A model generated the notes under the pieces. The model was not told the DNA's origin. It saw only the letters and a list, made by a program, of their open reading frames with translations, and did no database searches. From NCBI RefSeq assembly GCF_003144535.1, contig NZ_PHFJ01000008.1, positions 62,001 to 126,000 on the forward strand: a DNA stretch of 64,000 nt, in the 5' to 3' direction. The position numbers were made by a program, and so were the translations under genes. Origin of the DNA: Proteus penneri. Its GTDB lineage: Bacteria > Pseudomonadota > Gammaproteobacteria > Enterobacterales > Enterobacteriaceae. Positions within the stretch are counted from its first letter, which is position 1; each line of letters begins with the position of its first letter. This document shows, in pieces, positions 29,353 to 39,167 of the stretch.

Positions 29353-30726
29353 TTAAATTACACGAGAGAATTGACGTTGGCGCATTTGATTTCGTAAATA
29401 GGTATCAAAACACATGCAGATATTACGAATAAGCAAACGTCCTCTTGGTGTCACTTGAATGCCGTCAACTGTTATTTCAACTAAACCGTCATCTTTCATT
29501 GGCACAAGTAATTCTAAATCTTCTTTAAAATAGTCATGGAAAACAATATCGTGCATTTTTTCAATATCAGAAAAATGCAGATTAAAATTACAAATTAAGG
29601 TTTTAATTACATCACGGCGAATACAATCATCATGAGTCAGTGATAAACCTCGCCATAGTGCATTACCTTCACTATTTACGCACGCATAATACTCTTTCAA
29701 TACCTTCTCATTTTGCGCATAGTTATCCCCTAACATACTAATTGCAGAAACACCCATACCTAATAAATCACACTCTTCATGAGTGGTATAGCCTTGGAAA
29801 TTACGATGTAAAATACCTTTGCGCTGAGCCACGGCTAATTCATCATCAGGCTTTGCAAAATGATCCATTCCAATAAATTGATAGCCATTTGTCGTTAGCG
29901 TAGAAATGGTTTCTTGTAATATTTCTAATTTTTCTTCCGCTAAAGGGAGGTCTTCATCTTTAATTTTACGTTGAGCTGCAAATAAATTAGGTAAATGAGC
30001 ATAATTAAATACACTTAATCTATCTGGTGATAATTCAATGACACGTTTTAATGTAAAGGCAAAACTCTCTTTGGTTTGCTTAGGTAAGCCATAAATTAAA
30101 TCAATACTGGTGGAGTGAAAACCCACTTCACGCGCACGCTCTACTAATGCAAAAATAAACGCTTCATCTTGCTCACGATTGACTTTTTGTTGTACTTCTT
30201 TATTGAAATCTTGCACGCCCATACTCAGACGGTTAAAGCCTTCATTACGCAAATGATCGATAACATCTAATTCAATCTCACGCGGGTCAATTTCAATAGA
30301 AAGCTCTGCATTATCGACAAAATCAAAATGCTGACGTAATAACGAGACCAATCGACTAATTTGTTGCTTATCCAGAAAAGTCGGTGTCCCCCCACCCCAA
30401 TGCATTTGAGTCACTTTTCGGTCTTTAAAATAGCGTGCTCGATTAATAATTTCTTTTTCTAAAACATCAAGATACTCATCTGCTTTATGTTTATGGCGCG
30501 TAATAATTTTATTGCATCCACAGAAATAACACAGCTTATGGCAGAAAGGAATATGGATATAAAGTGATAAAGGGCGCTCAGGATAACGTTGAGTCGCTTT
30601 GATAAAATCAGCATCGCCATATTGCTGATTAAACTCTAATGCTGTTGGGTATGATGTATAGCGAGGACCTGAATAGTTATACTTATGGATCAGGTCAAGA
30701 TCCCAAATAATTGTTTGTTCTGACAT
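29353..30726 (-). CDS. hemN: Oxygen-independent coproporphyrinogen III dehydrogenase HemN
   Basis: A 457-residue radical SAM enzyme, the same length as E. coli HemN. It decarboxylates coproporphyrinogen III to protoporphyrinogen IX in anaerobic heme synthesis. The cluster motif CHKLCYFCGC (Cys62, 66, 69, with 71) is intact, as are GGGTPTFL and the C-terminal HemN domain ending RQFSRVI. I chose the ATG at 30726 with GGAAGG upstream. It faces glnG as in E. coli, but its usual neighbour yihI lies 20 kb away in this window. Confidence 0.97.
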   Translation of the reverse strand: MSEQTIIWDLDLIHKYNYSGPRYTSYPTALEFNQQYGDADFIKATQRYPERPLSLYIHIPFCHKLCYFCGCNKIITRHKHKADEYLDVLEKEIINRARYFKDRKVTQMHWGGGTPTFLDKQQISRLVSLLRQHFDFVDNAELSIEIDPREIELDVIDHLRNEGFNRLSMGVQDFNKEVQQKVNREQDEAFIFALVERAREVGFHSTSIDLIYGLPKQTKESFAFTLKRVIELSPDRLSVFNYAHLPNLFAAQRKIKDEDLPLAEEKLEILQETISTLTTNGYQFIGMDHFAKPDDELAVAQRKGILHRNFQGYTTHEECDLLGMGVSAISMLGDNYAQNEKVLKEYYACVNSEGNALWRGLSLTHDDCIRRDVIKTLICNFNLHFSDIEKMHDIVFHDYFKEDLELLVPMKDDGLVEITVDGIQVTPRGRLLIRNICMCFDTYLRNQMRQRQFSRVI

Positions 30727-31562
30727 GCCTCTACCTTCCAAAAGTGAACCGCTGATATTTCATACCAGCAAACAGACATTATGAATATCTGGAAGATATA
30801 GTGTAACCAATAAATCAGAAACTGAATATGATCGAAAGAGGTATCGCATAAATCTCTATCTTCTTATTGATAGACGATAACTCTCAAATATACGGCGTGA
30901 TGTAAATCACATTATATAAAAATAGTCTTATCCATTAAAGATATTCATGAATAAATTACGTTTATTCAATATGTTAGTCGTTTAAATTTATTGTGGAATA
31001 TCAGAAGAAAACTTTTACACCGAGTTTAAAGCGATATATTACTCAAAATACGATTTAAATTAATTAAATATCTCGTTATATTGGTTTTATTATTCTTTTA
31101 TTCCCTCTTAATTCGATGATTATAATAATAGTAACATTTATACCTTTACCTAAATTATAATATTACATATCCTAGAGACAAACATTGATTAATATCCAAA
31201 TCAGTCGTGTTTTGATTTAAATTTGAGAGTCATTTAAAGAATAAAGGTCGCTATATTACAAGGAAAGATAGCATCCCCCATACCTTATCTTATTCTAATT
31301 GACCAGTCTCTTTTATATACCCGAATTATGGATTATTAACCATGGAAGGAAATGGACTAGCAACCAAGGATGGTTTATCTTTTCAATAACATCACTTCTT
31401 TTTTATTTCCTCTCTATCTCATACTTATCAGATCGTAAGTATAAGCAGTATTACCTAACATTAAATAAGAATAATTATTATCTGTAAATAAAATAAGGCT
31501 CTGCTTATTTTAAACTAATTAAACAGAACCTTTCATTATGATGCTTATTTTAATGCATTTAC
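30727..31562. other. 836-base A+T-rich gene-free stretch upstream of hemN
   Basis: No convincing gene is present. A 62-codon frame at 31299-31487 starts with TTG, encodes one hydrophobic segment, lacks a ribosome site and resembles nothing I know. A weak hairpin AAATAAG / CTTATTT (31491-31510) near the right end could terminate the lipoprotein operon on the minus strand. The hemN promoter with an FNR-like dyad is near the left end. The rest is very rich in A and T, suggesting H-NS-type silencing or decayed sequence. Confidence 0.5.
30897..30910 (-). promoter_or_regulatory. FNR/CRP-like dyad upstream of hemN
   Basis: GTGATGTAAATCAC is a perfect palindrome with a 4-base centre, intermediate between the FNR box TTGATNNNNATCAA and a CRP half-site arrangement. 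It is about 170 bases upstream of the hemN start. Anaerobic control of hemN makes FNR plausible, but the outer bases (G, C) are not the FNR preference. Confidence 0.4.
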
Positions 31563-32219
31563 TTATTCTGCATCTTTACCATAATTAGGTGAACGAGGGC
31601 CGTATAAAATACCATTGACTTTACCGGCTGAAAGTAACCGCACACTGGTTATTCCTGCAATTTGGTAACTCTTATCAGAAACGGTATTAACAATTTGATT
31701 CACAACAGCTGAAACCAACATCCCGACTAAACTACCTGATGAACCTTCTGTTTCTGTACTTGATGCCGTTGCAGAGCTGCTCCACAACACGCCACCATTA
31801 CGAAGATCAACAAGCTTAGCAGTCACGGTCACTCTCGTATCACTGGAAATAACTTGATATGACGTTCCAAACTCGGTGATATCTAAGTATAAAACAGCAT
31901 CTGCCCCAAAGATTTCACGTAATTTATTAGGACTTACCGCGTGAATATCCCCAGCCATGGATAAACCATTTTGCTTAAATGTCTCTTCAACGACAGCAAC
32001 AGGGAAAACATAATATCCTGCTTCTGCCAAAGGGTATGTCACTTGAGATAAGAAACTGTGCCCTGCTTCAACTTCCGTTGTGTGGTTTTGCGGCACTAAG
32101 ACTAAAATACTTTTTGGTTTACTCTGTTTAAATGCAGTGTAATCTGTTTTAACTGGCTGGGCGCAACCCGTTAATACCAACGTAAAAGCCAAGCAAACTA
32201 AAGTGAATAAGCGACTCAT
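31563..32219 (-). CDS. DUF799 (GNA1162-type) outer-membrane lipoprotein
   Basis: A 218-residue protein with a lipoprotein signal peptide ending VLTGC (Cys19 lipidated). The next residue is Ala, so it should sort to the outer membrane. The body (KPKSILVLVPQNHTTEVEAG; FGADAVLYLDITEFGTSYQV; TVTAKLVDLRNGGVLWSSS) matches the DUF799 family, whose Neisseria member GNA1162 has a TolB-N-like fold. The ATG overlaps the stop of the preceding gene as ATGA, implying translational coupling. It is the third gene of the trio; a biological role is not established. Confidence 0.82.
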   Translation of the reverse strand: MSRLFTLVCLAFTLVLTGCAQPVKTDYTAFKQSKPKSILVLVPQNHTTEVEAGHSFLSQVTYPLAEAGYYVFPVAVVEETFKQNGLSMAGDIHAVSPNKLREIFGADAVLYLDITEFGTSYQVISSDTRVTVTAKLVDLRNGGVLWSSSATASSTETEGSSGSLVGMLVSAVVNQIVNTVSDKSYQIAGITSVRLLSAGKVNGILYGPRSPNYGKDAE

Positions 32220-32569
32220 TTTTGCATTCCTTTATTTTTCATCAGGCGATCCATAAATTCTGCTGATTCAGGGTAAAGTGCTTTTTCCTCATTAAATTCA
32301 GCCATCGCTAAATCTAATGCACCTGTCGCACCATATAACATGCCTAAATGCGCATGTAATCCTGGTGGAATACCTAATGATTTAGCACGAGAAAGTTCGA
32401 TGCTTTTCTTTAATGCATCAATCTGTGCTTGAGGGTCACTTTCACTTTGTTGATAGTGTTGATAAACCACTTGTTGATAACTGTCCCAGTTATAAAGTGG
32501 TTTAGGGCCACTTGCACAGCCCGTCAGTAATAATGCCCCAAAAGCAAGGCTTACTAATGATTTAGACAT
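32216..32569 (-). CDS. DUF4810 lipoprotein, small TPR-like
   Basis: A 117-residue protein with signal peptide and lipobox LLTGC (Cys18). The rest (YNWDSYQQVVYQHYQQ; GLHAHLGMLYGATGALDLAMAEFNEEKALYPES) resembles DUF4810 with a tetratricopeptide-like helix pair. The family is typically found between a CsgG-like and a DUF799 lipoprotein gene, as here. I chose the ATG at 32569, with AAGGA eight bases upstream, over an in-frame ATG 14 codons earlier. Confidence 0.8.
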   Translation of the reverse strand: MSKSLVSLAFGALLLTGCASGPKPLYNWDSYQQVVYQHYQQSESDPQAQIDALKKSIELSRAKSLGIPPGLHAHLGMLYGATGALDLAMAEFNEEKALYPESAEFMDRLMKNKGMQK

Positions 32570-32592
32570 CGTTATATCCTTATAAAGACATA

Positions 32593-33267
32593 TTATTTTG
32601 AAGGCTGCCAAGCATTGCTCTCAATACCTGCAACTAAGTTATTAACCGCTTCACGAATTGCTAAATCTAGCACTTTACCGTTAAGTGTTGAGTCATAGCT
32701 TGCTGTTCCACCAAATCCAATGATTTCACGGTTAGAAAGCTCGTATTCACCCGCACCTTGAGATGAGAACACCACTTCTGATGTGTTTACATTCACAACG
32801 TTTAAATTGACTTTTGCGTAAGCAACTTGGGTTTTACCGCGGCCTAAAATACCAAATAATTGGCGATCACCGACTTCTTTACGGCCAAATTCAGTGACAT
32901 CACCTGTAATAACATAGGTTGCACCTTTTAATTGCTGGCTTTGGCCTTTAATACCCGCTTCTTCTTTTAATTCAGATAAATTAGCTCTATCTAATACATT
33001 AAAACGCCCAGTCTGTTGTAAGTGCGTCATTAAAATGGTTTTGGATTGATTACCTAATCTATCAACACCATCAGAGAATATTCCATTCATATAACTAGAA
33101 CGGTTATCAAACTTACCAATTGAAATAGCGCTCTTAGTGCCTGTATAAGTTGTGTGATAGGTTGCGACTTTAGCAACCTCTAAAGAGCGTGAAGATTCTG
33201 ATGCACAGCCTGCTAGTAATGAAGCAGAAATCATGATCAAACCAAACGATAATTTATTTAAATTCAT
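32593..33267 (-). CDS. CsgG-family lipoprotein
   Basis: A 224-residue protein with lipobox LLAGC (Cys21). The body follows CsgG/HfaB-type proteins: AISIGKFDNRSSYMNGIFSD, KTILMTHLQQTGRFNVLDRANL, and GATYVITGDVTEFG. CsgG itself forms the outer-membrane curli secretion pore, but this copy is shorter than CsgG (277 residues), lacks csg neighbours and belongs to the three-gene CsgG/DUF4810/DUF799 arrangement. Whether it forms a pore cannot be told from sequence. It is the first gene of the operon, 23 bases before the DUF4810 gene. Confidence 0.85.
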   Translation of the reverse strand: MNLNKLSFGLIMISASLLAGCASESSRSLEVAKVATYHTTYTGTKSAISIGKFDNRSSYMNGIFSDGVDRLGNQSKTILMTHLQQTGRFNVLDRANLSELKEEAGIKGQSQQLKGATYVITGDVTEFGRKEVGDRQLFGILGRGKTQVAYAKVNLNVVNVNTSEVVFSSQGAGEYELSNREIIGFGGTASYDSTLNGKVLDLAIREAVNNLVAGIESNAWQPSK

Positions 33268-33655
33268 ATTAATAACCTAATAAAGGTGAAATAAACCTAT
33301 AGATATTCATTCTATTAATTAAGATAGAGTTGATATAAACAGAAACAATGGTTTCCAGTTCTAGCTCATAGACGTTCACTTAAAAACCTTAATAATAATA
33401 AGGTTATAAGGCGATCAACTCATATTTATAATATAAAGGTAATCAGCGATAGGGAGAATAGAAGATGAATGATAAAAATAATAACAAATAAATATAGAGA
33501 TAAAACAGAGAATGCTTTGTTTATTATTTTTTTAATATCACTTAAGTCAGTTCAATATTAAAGCTATAAAAAATGGAAGAGAATTTATATTACCTTACTA
33601 TTTAATTAATTCTTATAAGTATCTTTATCAAAAGAAAACATCTAAATAATGTGTA
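33268..33655. other. A+T-rich promoter stretch of the lipoprotein operon
   Basis: About 390 bases without a supported gene. It should hold the promoter of the CsgG-type operon. Several A/T tracts are visible, but no operator I can name. It ends in the tex terminator. Confidence 0.5.
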
Positions 33656-33692
33656 ATAAAAAAGGCGATATAACCTATATTAGTTATATCGC
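33656..33692 (-). terminator. Terminator of tex
   Basis: The 10-bp stem GCGATATAAC / GTTATATCGC with an 8-base loop, read on the minus strand, is followed by CTTTTTTATT. It lies about 60 bases after the tex stop. Confidence 0.82.
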
Positions 33693-33752
33693 ACTTATTA
33701 TTCTCGTTCTTTTTACCAACTACCAACTAATAGGGTAGCAATAAATGCGCTA

Positions 33753-36092
33753 TTAGCGTTTTTTTCCAAATGCTGCGGCTAAAGCATCACCCATTGCACT
33801 ATTTCCTGCATTATTACCATTACTCATTGGCTGACGGTTATTACGAGCTGTTTTTTGCCCTTTGTTATTTCTAACAGAATTCGTGTTATTTGATGATGAC
33901 TGTTTTTTATCACTATCACCCGCGACTTCATCTAAACGCATAGTCAGTGCAATGCGCTTGCGAGCTAAATCCACCTCAAGAACTTTAACTTTAACAATAT
34001 CACCCGTTTTTACCACAGTATGTGGATCTTCAATAAATCGATCTGCTAAAGAAGAGATATGAACCAAGCCATCTTGGTGTACACCGATATCAACGAATGC
34101 ACCGAAGTTCGTCACGTTAGTCACAGTTCCTTCAAGGATCATACCACTGACTAAGTCATTCATTGTTTCGACACCTTCAGCAAACGTTGCCGTTTTAAAC
34201 TCTGGGCGAGGGTCGCGCCCTGGTTTTGCTAACTCTTTTAAGATGTCATTAATCGTTGGTAGACCAAATTGCTCCGTGATAAACGCTCTTGCATCAACCT
34301 GTGAGATCAAAGCGCTATTTCCCATTAAATCGTCAATCTTTTGCTGCGTAGATTGCAAGATATTTTCCACAACAGGATACGCTTCAGGGTGAACTGTTGA
34401 GGCGTCAAGTGGGTTTTTGCCATCACGAATACGCAAGAATCCTGCACATTGCTCAAAGGCTTTTGGCCCTAAACGCGCCACTTTGAGTAACTGTTTTCTA
34501 TCAACAAAACGACCGTTTTCATCGCGCCAGCTAATAATATTTTGAGCAATAGATTGGCTAAGACCTGCAACACGCGTTAATAATGGTACTGATGCTGTAT
34601 TTAAATCCACACCAACACTATTCACACAGTCTTCCACGACAGTATCCAGTTTTCTGGCTAATAATGTTTGGCTAACATCATGCTGATATTGACCAACACC
34701 AATTGATTTAGGATCAATTTTTACCAGTTCAGCCAACGGATCTTGTAAACGGCGAGCGATAGATACCGCACCACGAATAGAAACATCTAAATCAGGAAAC
34801 TCGTTAGCAGCAAGCTCTGATGCGGAATATACGGACGCTCCTGCCTCACTCACAATTACCTTCTGTGCTTTGACATCTGGGTAACGTTTTACAGTTTCAG
34901 CAAAAAAGCGTTCGGTTTCACGAGAAGCAGTACCATTGCCAATTGCCACCAGTTCAACATTATGCTTAATACATAACGCCGCAACACTGGCTGCCGCTTT
35001 ATCCGCTTGGCCTGTATGTGGATAAATCGTATCTGTGGCGATTAATTTACCAGTGCTATCAACAACCGCAACTTTAACACCGGTACGTAAACCAGGATCA
35101 AGCCCCATTGTGGCACGCATGCCGGCAGGAGCAGCCATCAATAGATCATTAAGGTTACGAGCAAAAACATTAATCGCTTCTTCTTCCGCTTTTTCTCGTA
35201 ATTGGCTCATCAGTTCTGTTTCAATATGCATTAAAACTTTTATGCGCCAAGTCCAACTTACAACCGCTTTACGCCAGCTATCTGCGGGTTGATTATTTAA
35301 ACGTAACCCTAAATGTTCCGTAATCAGTTGTTCACCGTAGCTCTCTTTGGGTGCTTCTTCAAATTGTGGATCTGGATTAAGTGATAATTGAAGAATACCT
35401 TCATTTCGGCCACGAAACATCGCTAATGCACGGTGAGAAGGAACATTAGCAATAGGTTCATGATGATCAAAATAATCACTAAACTTAGCCCCTTCTGCTT
35501 CTTTACCCTCAATCACTTTGGCAACAAGGTGTGCATTCTTCCATAGATATTGACGGACTTTCGCTAATAATCCAGCATCTTCTGAAAAGCGCTCCATTAA
35601 AATATAACGCGCACCATCTAAAGCGGCTTTCGTATCATTCACGCCTTTTTCTGCGTCGATATAAGCGGTTGCCACTTCTTCTGGATTATTTTGTGGTTCA
35701 TTCCACAGTAAATCCGCTAAGGGTTCTAATCCATTTTCAATCGCAATCTGCCCACGAGTACGGCGCTTAGGCTTATAAGGAAGATAGAGATCTTCAAGCT
35801 CTGTTTTACTTTGAGTGTCATTAATTGAAGAACGTAACTCAGGCGTTAATTTTCCTTGTTCTTCAATTGATTTTAAAATTGTTTGGCGGCGATCGTTGAG
35901 TTCCCGTAGATAACTAAGGCGAGTTTCTAATTGACGTAATTGCGTATCATCTAGTCCGCCGGTGACCTCTTTACGATAACGGGCAACAAATGGCACCGTA
36001 TTCCCTTCATCCAGTAACGTTATAGCCGAAAGGACTTGCTGGGGCTTAACTGAGAGCTCATCTGCAATAATTCGGCTTAATGATTCATTCAT
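33753..36092 (-). CDS. tex: Tex-family S1 RNA-binding transcription accessory protein (YhgF)
   Basis: A 779-residue protein (773 in E. coli YhgF). It has an N-terminal Tex domain ([20 protein letters not shown]), a central YqgF/RNase H-like domain ([20 protein letters not shown]), helix-hairpin-helix segments ([20 protein letters not shown]), and a C-terminal S1 domain ([20 protein letters not shown]). The last 45 residues are Asn/Gln/Lys-rich and probably disordered. Tex proteins associate with RNA and the transcription machinery. It is divergent from greB, as in E. coli, where feoABC lies on the far side of yhgF; here feo is 17 kb away. Confidence 0.95.
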   Translation of the reverse strand: MNESLSRIIADELSVKPQQVLSAITLLDEGNTVPFVARYRKEVTGGLDDTQLRQLETRLSYLRELNDRRQTILKSIEEQGKLTPELRSSINDTQSKTELEDLYLPYKPKRRTRGQIAIENGLEPLADLLWNEPQNNPEEVATAYIDAEKGVNDTKAALDGARYILMERFSEDAGLLAKVRQYLWKNAHLVAKVIEGKEAEGAKFSDYFDHHEPIANVPSHRALAMFRGRNEGILQLSLNPDPQFEEAPKESYGEQLITEHLGLRLNNQPADSWRKAVVSWTWRIKVLMHIETELMSQLREKAEEEAINVFARNLNDLLMAAPAGMRATMGLDPGLRTGVKVAVVDSTGKLIATDTIYPHTGQADKAAASVAALCIKHNVELVAIGNGTASRETERFFAETVKRYPDVKAQKVIVSEAGASVYSASELAANEFPDLDVSIRGAVSIARRLQDPLAELVKIDPKSIGVGQYQHDVSQTLLARKLDTVVEDCVNSVGVDLNTASVPLLTRVAGLSQSIAQNIISWRDENGRFVDRKQLLKVARLGPKAFEQCAGFLRIRDGKNPLDASTVHPEAYPVVENILQSTQQKIDDLMGNSALISQVDARAFITEQFGLPTINDILKELAKPGRDPRPEFKTATFAEGVETMNDLVSGMILEGTVTNVTNFGAFVDIGVHQDGLVHISSLADRFIEDPHTVVKTGDIVKVKVLEVDLARKRIALTMRLDEVAGDSDKKQSSSNNTNSVRNNKGQKTARNNRQPMSNGNNAGNSAMGDALAAAFGKKR

Positions 36093-36274
36093 AAAATATT
36101 TACCTACCGAGAGGAATAGTTAAAAAAAGATGGTTATTATACACGCAGAGCACTAAAAAAATTGGGCAAATTTCCTATCTATCTCGACAATTATGAGGAA
36201 ATTAACAGATTATTTTAACATTCACGTTATAGTATCTTTATGAAATTCAATGTTGATGATAGTTTTTATTTGTA

Positions 36275-36754
36275 ATGGCAAAAAGTAACTATATTACTCG
36301 TGATGGCTGGTATGCCTTAGACAAAGAGCTAAAATATCTTTGGAAAGAAGAACGCCCCCGTGTCACACAATCGGTTTCAGAAGCCGCGGCACAAGGTGAC
36401 CGTTCAGAAAATGCTGAATATATTTATGGAAAGAAGCGATTACGCGAAATTGATAGACGTGTTCGTTTTTTATCAAAACGTCTTGATGAGCTAAAAATCG
36501 TTGACCCCGATCCTCGCCAAGAAGGAAAAGTCTATTTTGGTGCTTGGGTTACGCTTGAAGATGATGACGAAAATGTCAAAACCTTTAGACTTGTGGGTCC
36601 CGATGAATTTGACCCAGCAAAGCAGTGGATTTCTATTGATTCCCCTGTTGCCAGAGCGCTTATTGGTAAGCAAGTTGATGATGAAATTAGTGTGCAAACA
36701 CCAGGTGGTGAAGTTAATTACTGCGTATTATCTATCAAGTATCATTCAGAATAA
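36275..36754 (+). CDS. greB: Transcription elongation factor GreB
   Basis: A 159-residue protein (158 in E. coli). It rescues backtracked RNA polymerase by stimulating transcript cleavage. The N-terminal coiled-coil with the acidic tip (QGDRSENAEYIYGKKRLREIDRR) and the C-terminal FKBP-like domain (LVGPDEFDP; VNYCVLSIKY) are complete. The pattern ITRDGWYALDKELKYLWKEERP is the GreB rather than the GreA form. The ribosome site is weak. It lies upstream of ompR as in the E. coli greB-ompR neighbourhood. Confidence 0.96.
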   Translation: MAKSNYITRDGWYALDKELKYLWKEERPRVTQSVSEAAAQGDRSENAEYIYGKKRLREIDRRVRFLSKRLDELKIVDPDPRQEGKVYFGAWVTLEDDDENVKTFRLVGPDEFDPAKQWISIDSPVARALIGKQVDDEISVQTPGGEVNYCVLSIKYHSE

Positions 36755-36903
36755 GGCAAATAAATAGATTTATTCTCTTTATCCTCACCAAAGAACAAGT
36801 TTTATCTATAAATTATTAATATTTATTCTTTGTTTTTGGTTTAATATTCTTATCGATGATAGAATTCGCTAATAGAAGCATTTGCACTTCGGGAGCTTAA
36901 AAA

Positions 36904-37626
36904 ATGCAAGAAAGTTATAAAGTGCTAATCGTAGATGATGATTTACGTCTACGTTCACTACTCGAGCGTTATTTGACAGAGCAGGGTTTTCAAATCCGTA
37001 CTGCTGCAAACGCTGATCAAATGGATCGTCTGCTCACACGTGAATCTATCCACCTTATTGTGCTCGATTTAATGCTTCCAGGTGAAGATGGCTTATCTAT
37101 TTGCCGTCGCTTAAGAAGCCAAAATAACCCTATTCCTATTATTATGGTTACTGCAAAAGGGGAAGAGGTTGATAGAATTGTAGGGCTTGAAATTGGCGCT
37201 GATGATTACATATCAAAACCTTTCAACCCAAGAGAATTACTCGCACGTATTCGCGCCGTTCTTCGTCGCCAAGCGAACGAACTGCCCGGTGCACCATCAC
37301 AAGATAATGCCATTATCTCTTTTGGTAAATTCAAGCTAAACCTTGGTACACGTGAAATGTTCCACGAAGAAGAGCATATGCCTCTGACAAGTGGTGAATT
37401 TGCTGTATTGAAAGTGTTGGTATCACACCCTCGTGAACCACTTTCTCGTGATAAGTTAATGAGCCTTGCTCGTGGTCGCGAATACAGTGCAATGGAGCGC
37501 TCAATTGACGTGCAAATTTCTCGTTTACGTCGCATGATTGAAGAAGATCCAACACATCCTCGCTATATTCAAACGGTTTGGGGTCTTGGTTACGTCTTTG
37601 TTCCTGATGGAACCAACGTTCAATGA
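36904..37626 (+). CDS. ompR: Osmolarity response regulator OmpR
   Basis: A 240-residue protein (239 in E. coli). The receiver domain has phosphoacceptor Asp55 ([11 protein letters not shown]) and Lys in [10 protein letters not shown]; the winged-helix domain ([27 protein letters not shown]) binds porin promoters. It is required for osmotic control of ompF/ompC-type genes and acid response. GGGAGC lies upstream of the ATG. Its last bases overlap envZ (ATGA), the usual coupling. Confidence 0.99.
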   Translation: MQESYKVLIVDDDLRLRSLLERYLTEQGFQIRTAANADQMDRLLTRESIHLIVLDLMLPGEDGLSICRRLRSQNNPIPIIMVTAKGEEVDRIVGLEIGADDYISKPFNPRELLARIRAVLRRQANELPGAPSQDNAIISFGKFKLNLGTREMFHEEEHMPLTSGEFAVLKVLVSHPREPLSRDKLMSLARGREYSAMERSIDVQISRLRRMIEEDPTHPRYIQTVWGLGYVFVPDGTNVQ

Positions 37627-38963
37627 GAAGGCTGAGGCTTTCCCCTCACAATAAACTGACACGCTCGTTATTTCTGGTTATCTCGCTGCTTTTTTTTAGC
37701 TTGATAGCCAGCTATATCCTTGTGCAGCATCTTATTGTTGGGCCAAGCCTTCAGCAATTTAATAAAGTATTAGCGTATGAAATACGCACGTTAGTACCTG
37801 AAGAACTGATCCTAGTTGACGGCACTCCGCTAAAAATATCCCCAGCTTTACGCAATAAAATCTATAACGAATTAGGCATTTCTTTCTTTGATAAAGAAGC
37901 TGCACTTAAGGAAGGGCTCTATTGGGCAAAAATAGACGATGAATTAAGTGAACAGATGACTGAATATCTTGAGGGGAAAACTGAAATTTGGATCGAGAAT
38001 ACGCTGGAATATCCTGTTTTATGGGTCAATACACATATTTCCCCTTCTCTTTGGATCCGTGTACCACTAACTGAATTAGGGCAAAACTTCTTACTGCCTG
38101 TTTATCGACAAGCGATTATTTTTATTATTATCGTTGTCGCTTTTTTCTGGCTTTATAGTCGTTTTCAAAATCGCCCACCCAATGAAGTAGAGTATGCTGC
38201 GCGCCGGATTGGAAAAGGCGTCATTCCTCCTCCTATTCCTGAATCTGGCTCTTCAGAAATGCGTTCAATCATTCGCGCCTTTAACCAGATGTCATCAGGA
38301 ATTCGCTCATTAGACAATGATAGAACACTTGTTATGGCAGGTGTTAGTCATGATTTGCGTACACCACTGACTCGTATTCGTTTAGCAACTGAAATGATGA
38401 GTCCCGAAGATAGTTACCTCGCAGACTCTATTAATAAAGATATCGAAGATTGTGATGCTATTATTGGGCAATTTTTAGACTATATGCGCACGGGTAAAGA
38501 GATATCTTTAGAACTGTGTGATATGAATAATCTATTACAAGAAGTCATTTCAGCTGAATCTAATTCAGGAAAAATCAGTGAAGAACATCTTTATCCAGAA
38601 CCCATTAATATCACAGCTAATCCTATCGCTGTAAAACGAGCACTTGCCAATATGGTTGTCAATGCCACCCGCTATGGCAATGGCTGGATAAGCGTTTCAA
38701 GTGGAAAAAATGAAGAATATGCATGGTTTCAAGTCGAAGATGATGGCCCTGGTATTCCACAAGAGGATAGACAACGTCTTTTCCAGCCTTTTGTTCAAGG
38801 TGAACAAGCGCGTAGCTCAACGGGGGCGGGTTTAGGATTATCCATTATTCGCCGTATCATGGATGCTCACGGTGGTTATGTTGAGCTTGATGATAGTGTT
38901 AAAGGTGGATTATTAATTCGAGCTAACTTTCCATTAAAAGAGCGAGAAGACGAAGACGATTAG
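37623..38963 (+). CDS. envZ: Osmosensor histidine kinase EnvZ
   Basis: A 446-residue inner-membrane kinase (450 in E. coli). The first membrane segment spans about residues 15-38, then comes a periplasmic domain of about 120 residues, a second segment (about 163-179, very Ile/Val-rich), HAMP, the H-box [15 protein letters not shown] with His243, and the ATPase domain with N, G1 (DDGPGIP) and G2 ([10 protein letters not shown]) boxes. It ends in an acidic EREDEDD. The start overlaps the ompR stop. There is no clear terminator hairpin after it, only pyrimidine-rich sequence. Confidence 0.98.
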   Translation: MRRLRLSPHNKLTRSLFLVISLLFFSLIASYILVQHLIVGPSLQQFNKVLAYEIRTLVPEELILVDGTPLKISPALRNKIYNELGISFFDKEAALKEGLYWAKIDDELSEQMTEYLEGKTEIWIENTLEYPVLWVNTHISPSLWIRVPLTELGQNFLLPVYRQAIIFIIIVVAFFWLYSRFQNRPPNEVEYAARRIGKGVIPPPIPESGSSEMRSIIRAFNQMSSGIRSLDNDRTLVMAGVSHDLRTPLTRIRLATEMMSPEDSYLADSINKDIEDCDAIIGQFLDYMRTGKEISLELCDMNNLLQEVISAESNSGKISEEHLYPEPINITANPIAVKRALANMVVNATRYGNGWISVSSGKNEEYAWFQVEDDGPGIPQEDRQRLFQPFVQGEQARSSTGAGLGLSIIRRIMDAHGGYVELDDSVKGGLLIRANFPLKEREDEDD

Positions 38964-39045
38964 GCACATCTTAATCTATCTCTTTTTATCTTTCTCACTT
39001 CCTTTTTTTCTTTCTCCCCTATAAATATTTCATCATTTTTATGCT

Positions 39046-39063
39046 TTGTCATAAAACTGTCAC
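39046..39063 (+). promoter_or_regulatory. Pho box 1 upstream of pstS
   Basis: TTGTCATAAAACTGTCAC is very close to the PhoB consensus CTGTCATAAAACTGTCAC, two 7-base CTGTCAT-type repeats separated by an A-rich 4-base spacer. It lies about 105 bases before the pstS start. Confidence 0.88.
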
Positions 39064-39078
39064 AATTAAGACATTTAA

Positions 39079-39096
39079 TTGTCATCTAACTGACCT
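39079..39096 (+). promoter_or_regulatory. Pho box 2 upstream of pstS
   Basis: TTGTCATCTAACTGACCT is a degenerate second PhoB box, offset by 33 bases (three helical turns) from box 1, on the same face of the DNA. Tandem boxes also occur at E. coli pstS. Confidence 0.7.
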
Positions 39097-39167
39097 ATTG
39101 TCTGTGCGTACCGTAACCGAAGTTGATAGATGTCGAAAATTATTCTACCTATCCCACAGGAGGGATT

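Noticed and set aside
31299-31487. A 62-codon + strand frame with a hydrophobic stretch
   Set aside because: TTG start, no ribosome site, no family resemblance; any A+T-rich stretch can give Phe/Ile/Leu-rich peptides.
32593-33267. A curli (csg) operon on the basis of the CsgG-type protein
   Set aside because: No csgA/B/D/E/F-like genes are nearby and the protein is shorter than CsgG; the DUF4810/DUF799 partners define a different arrangement.
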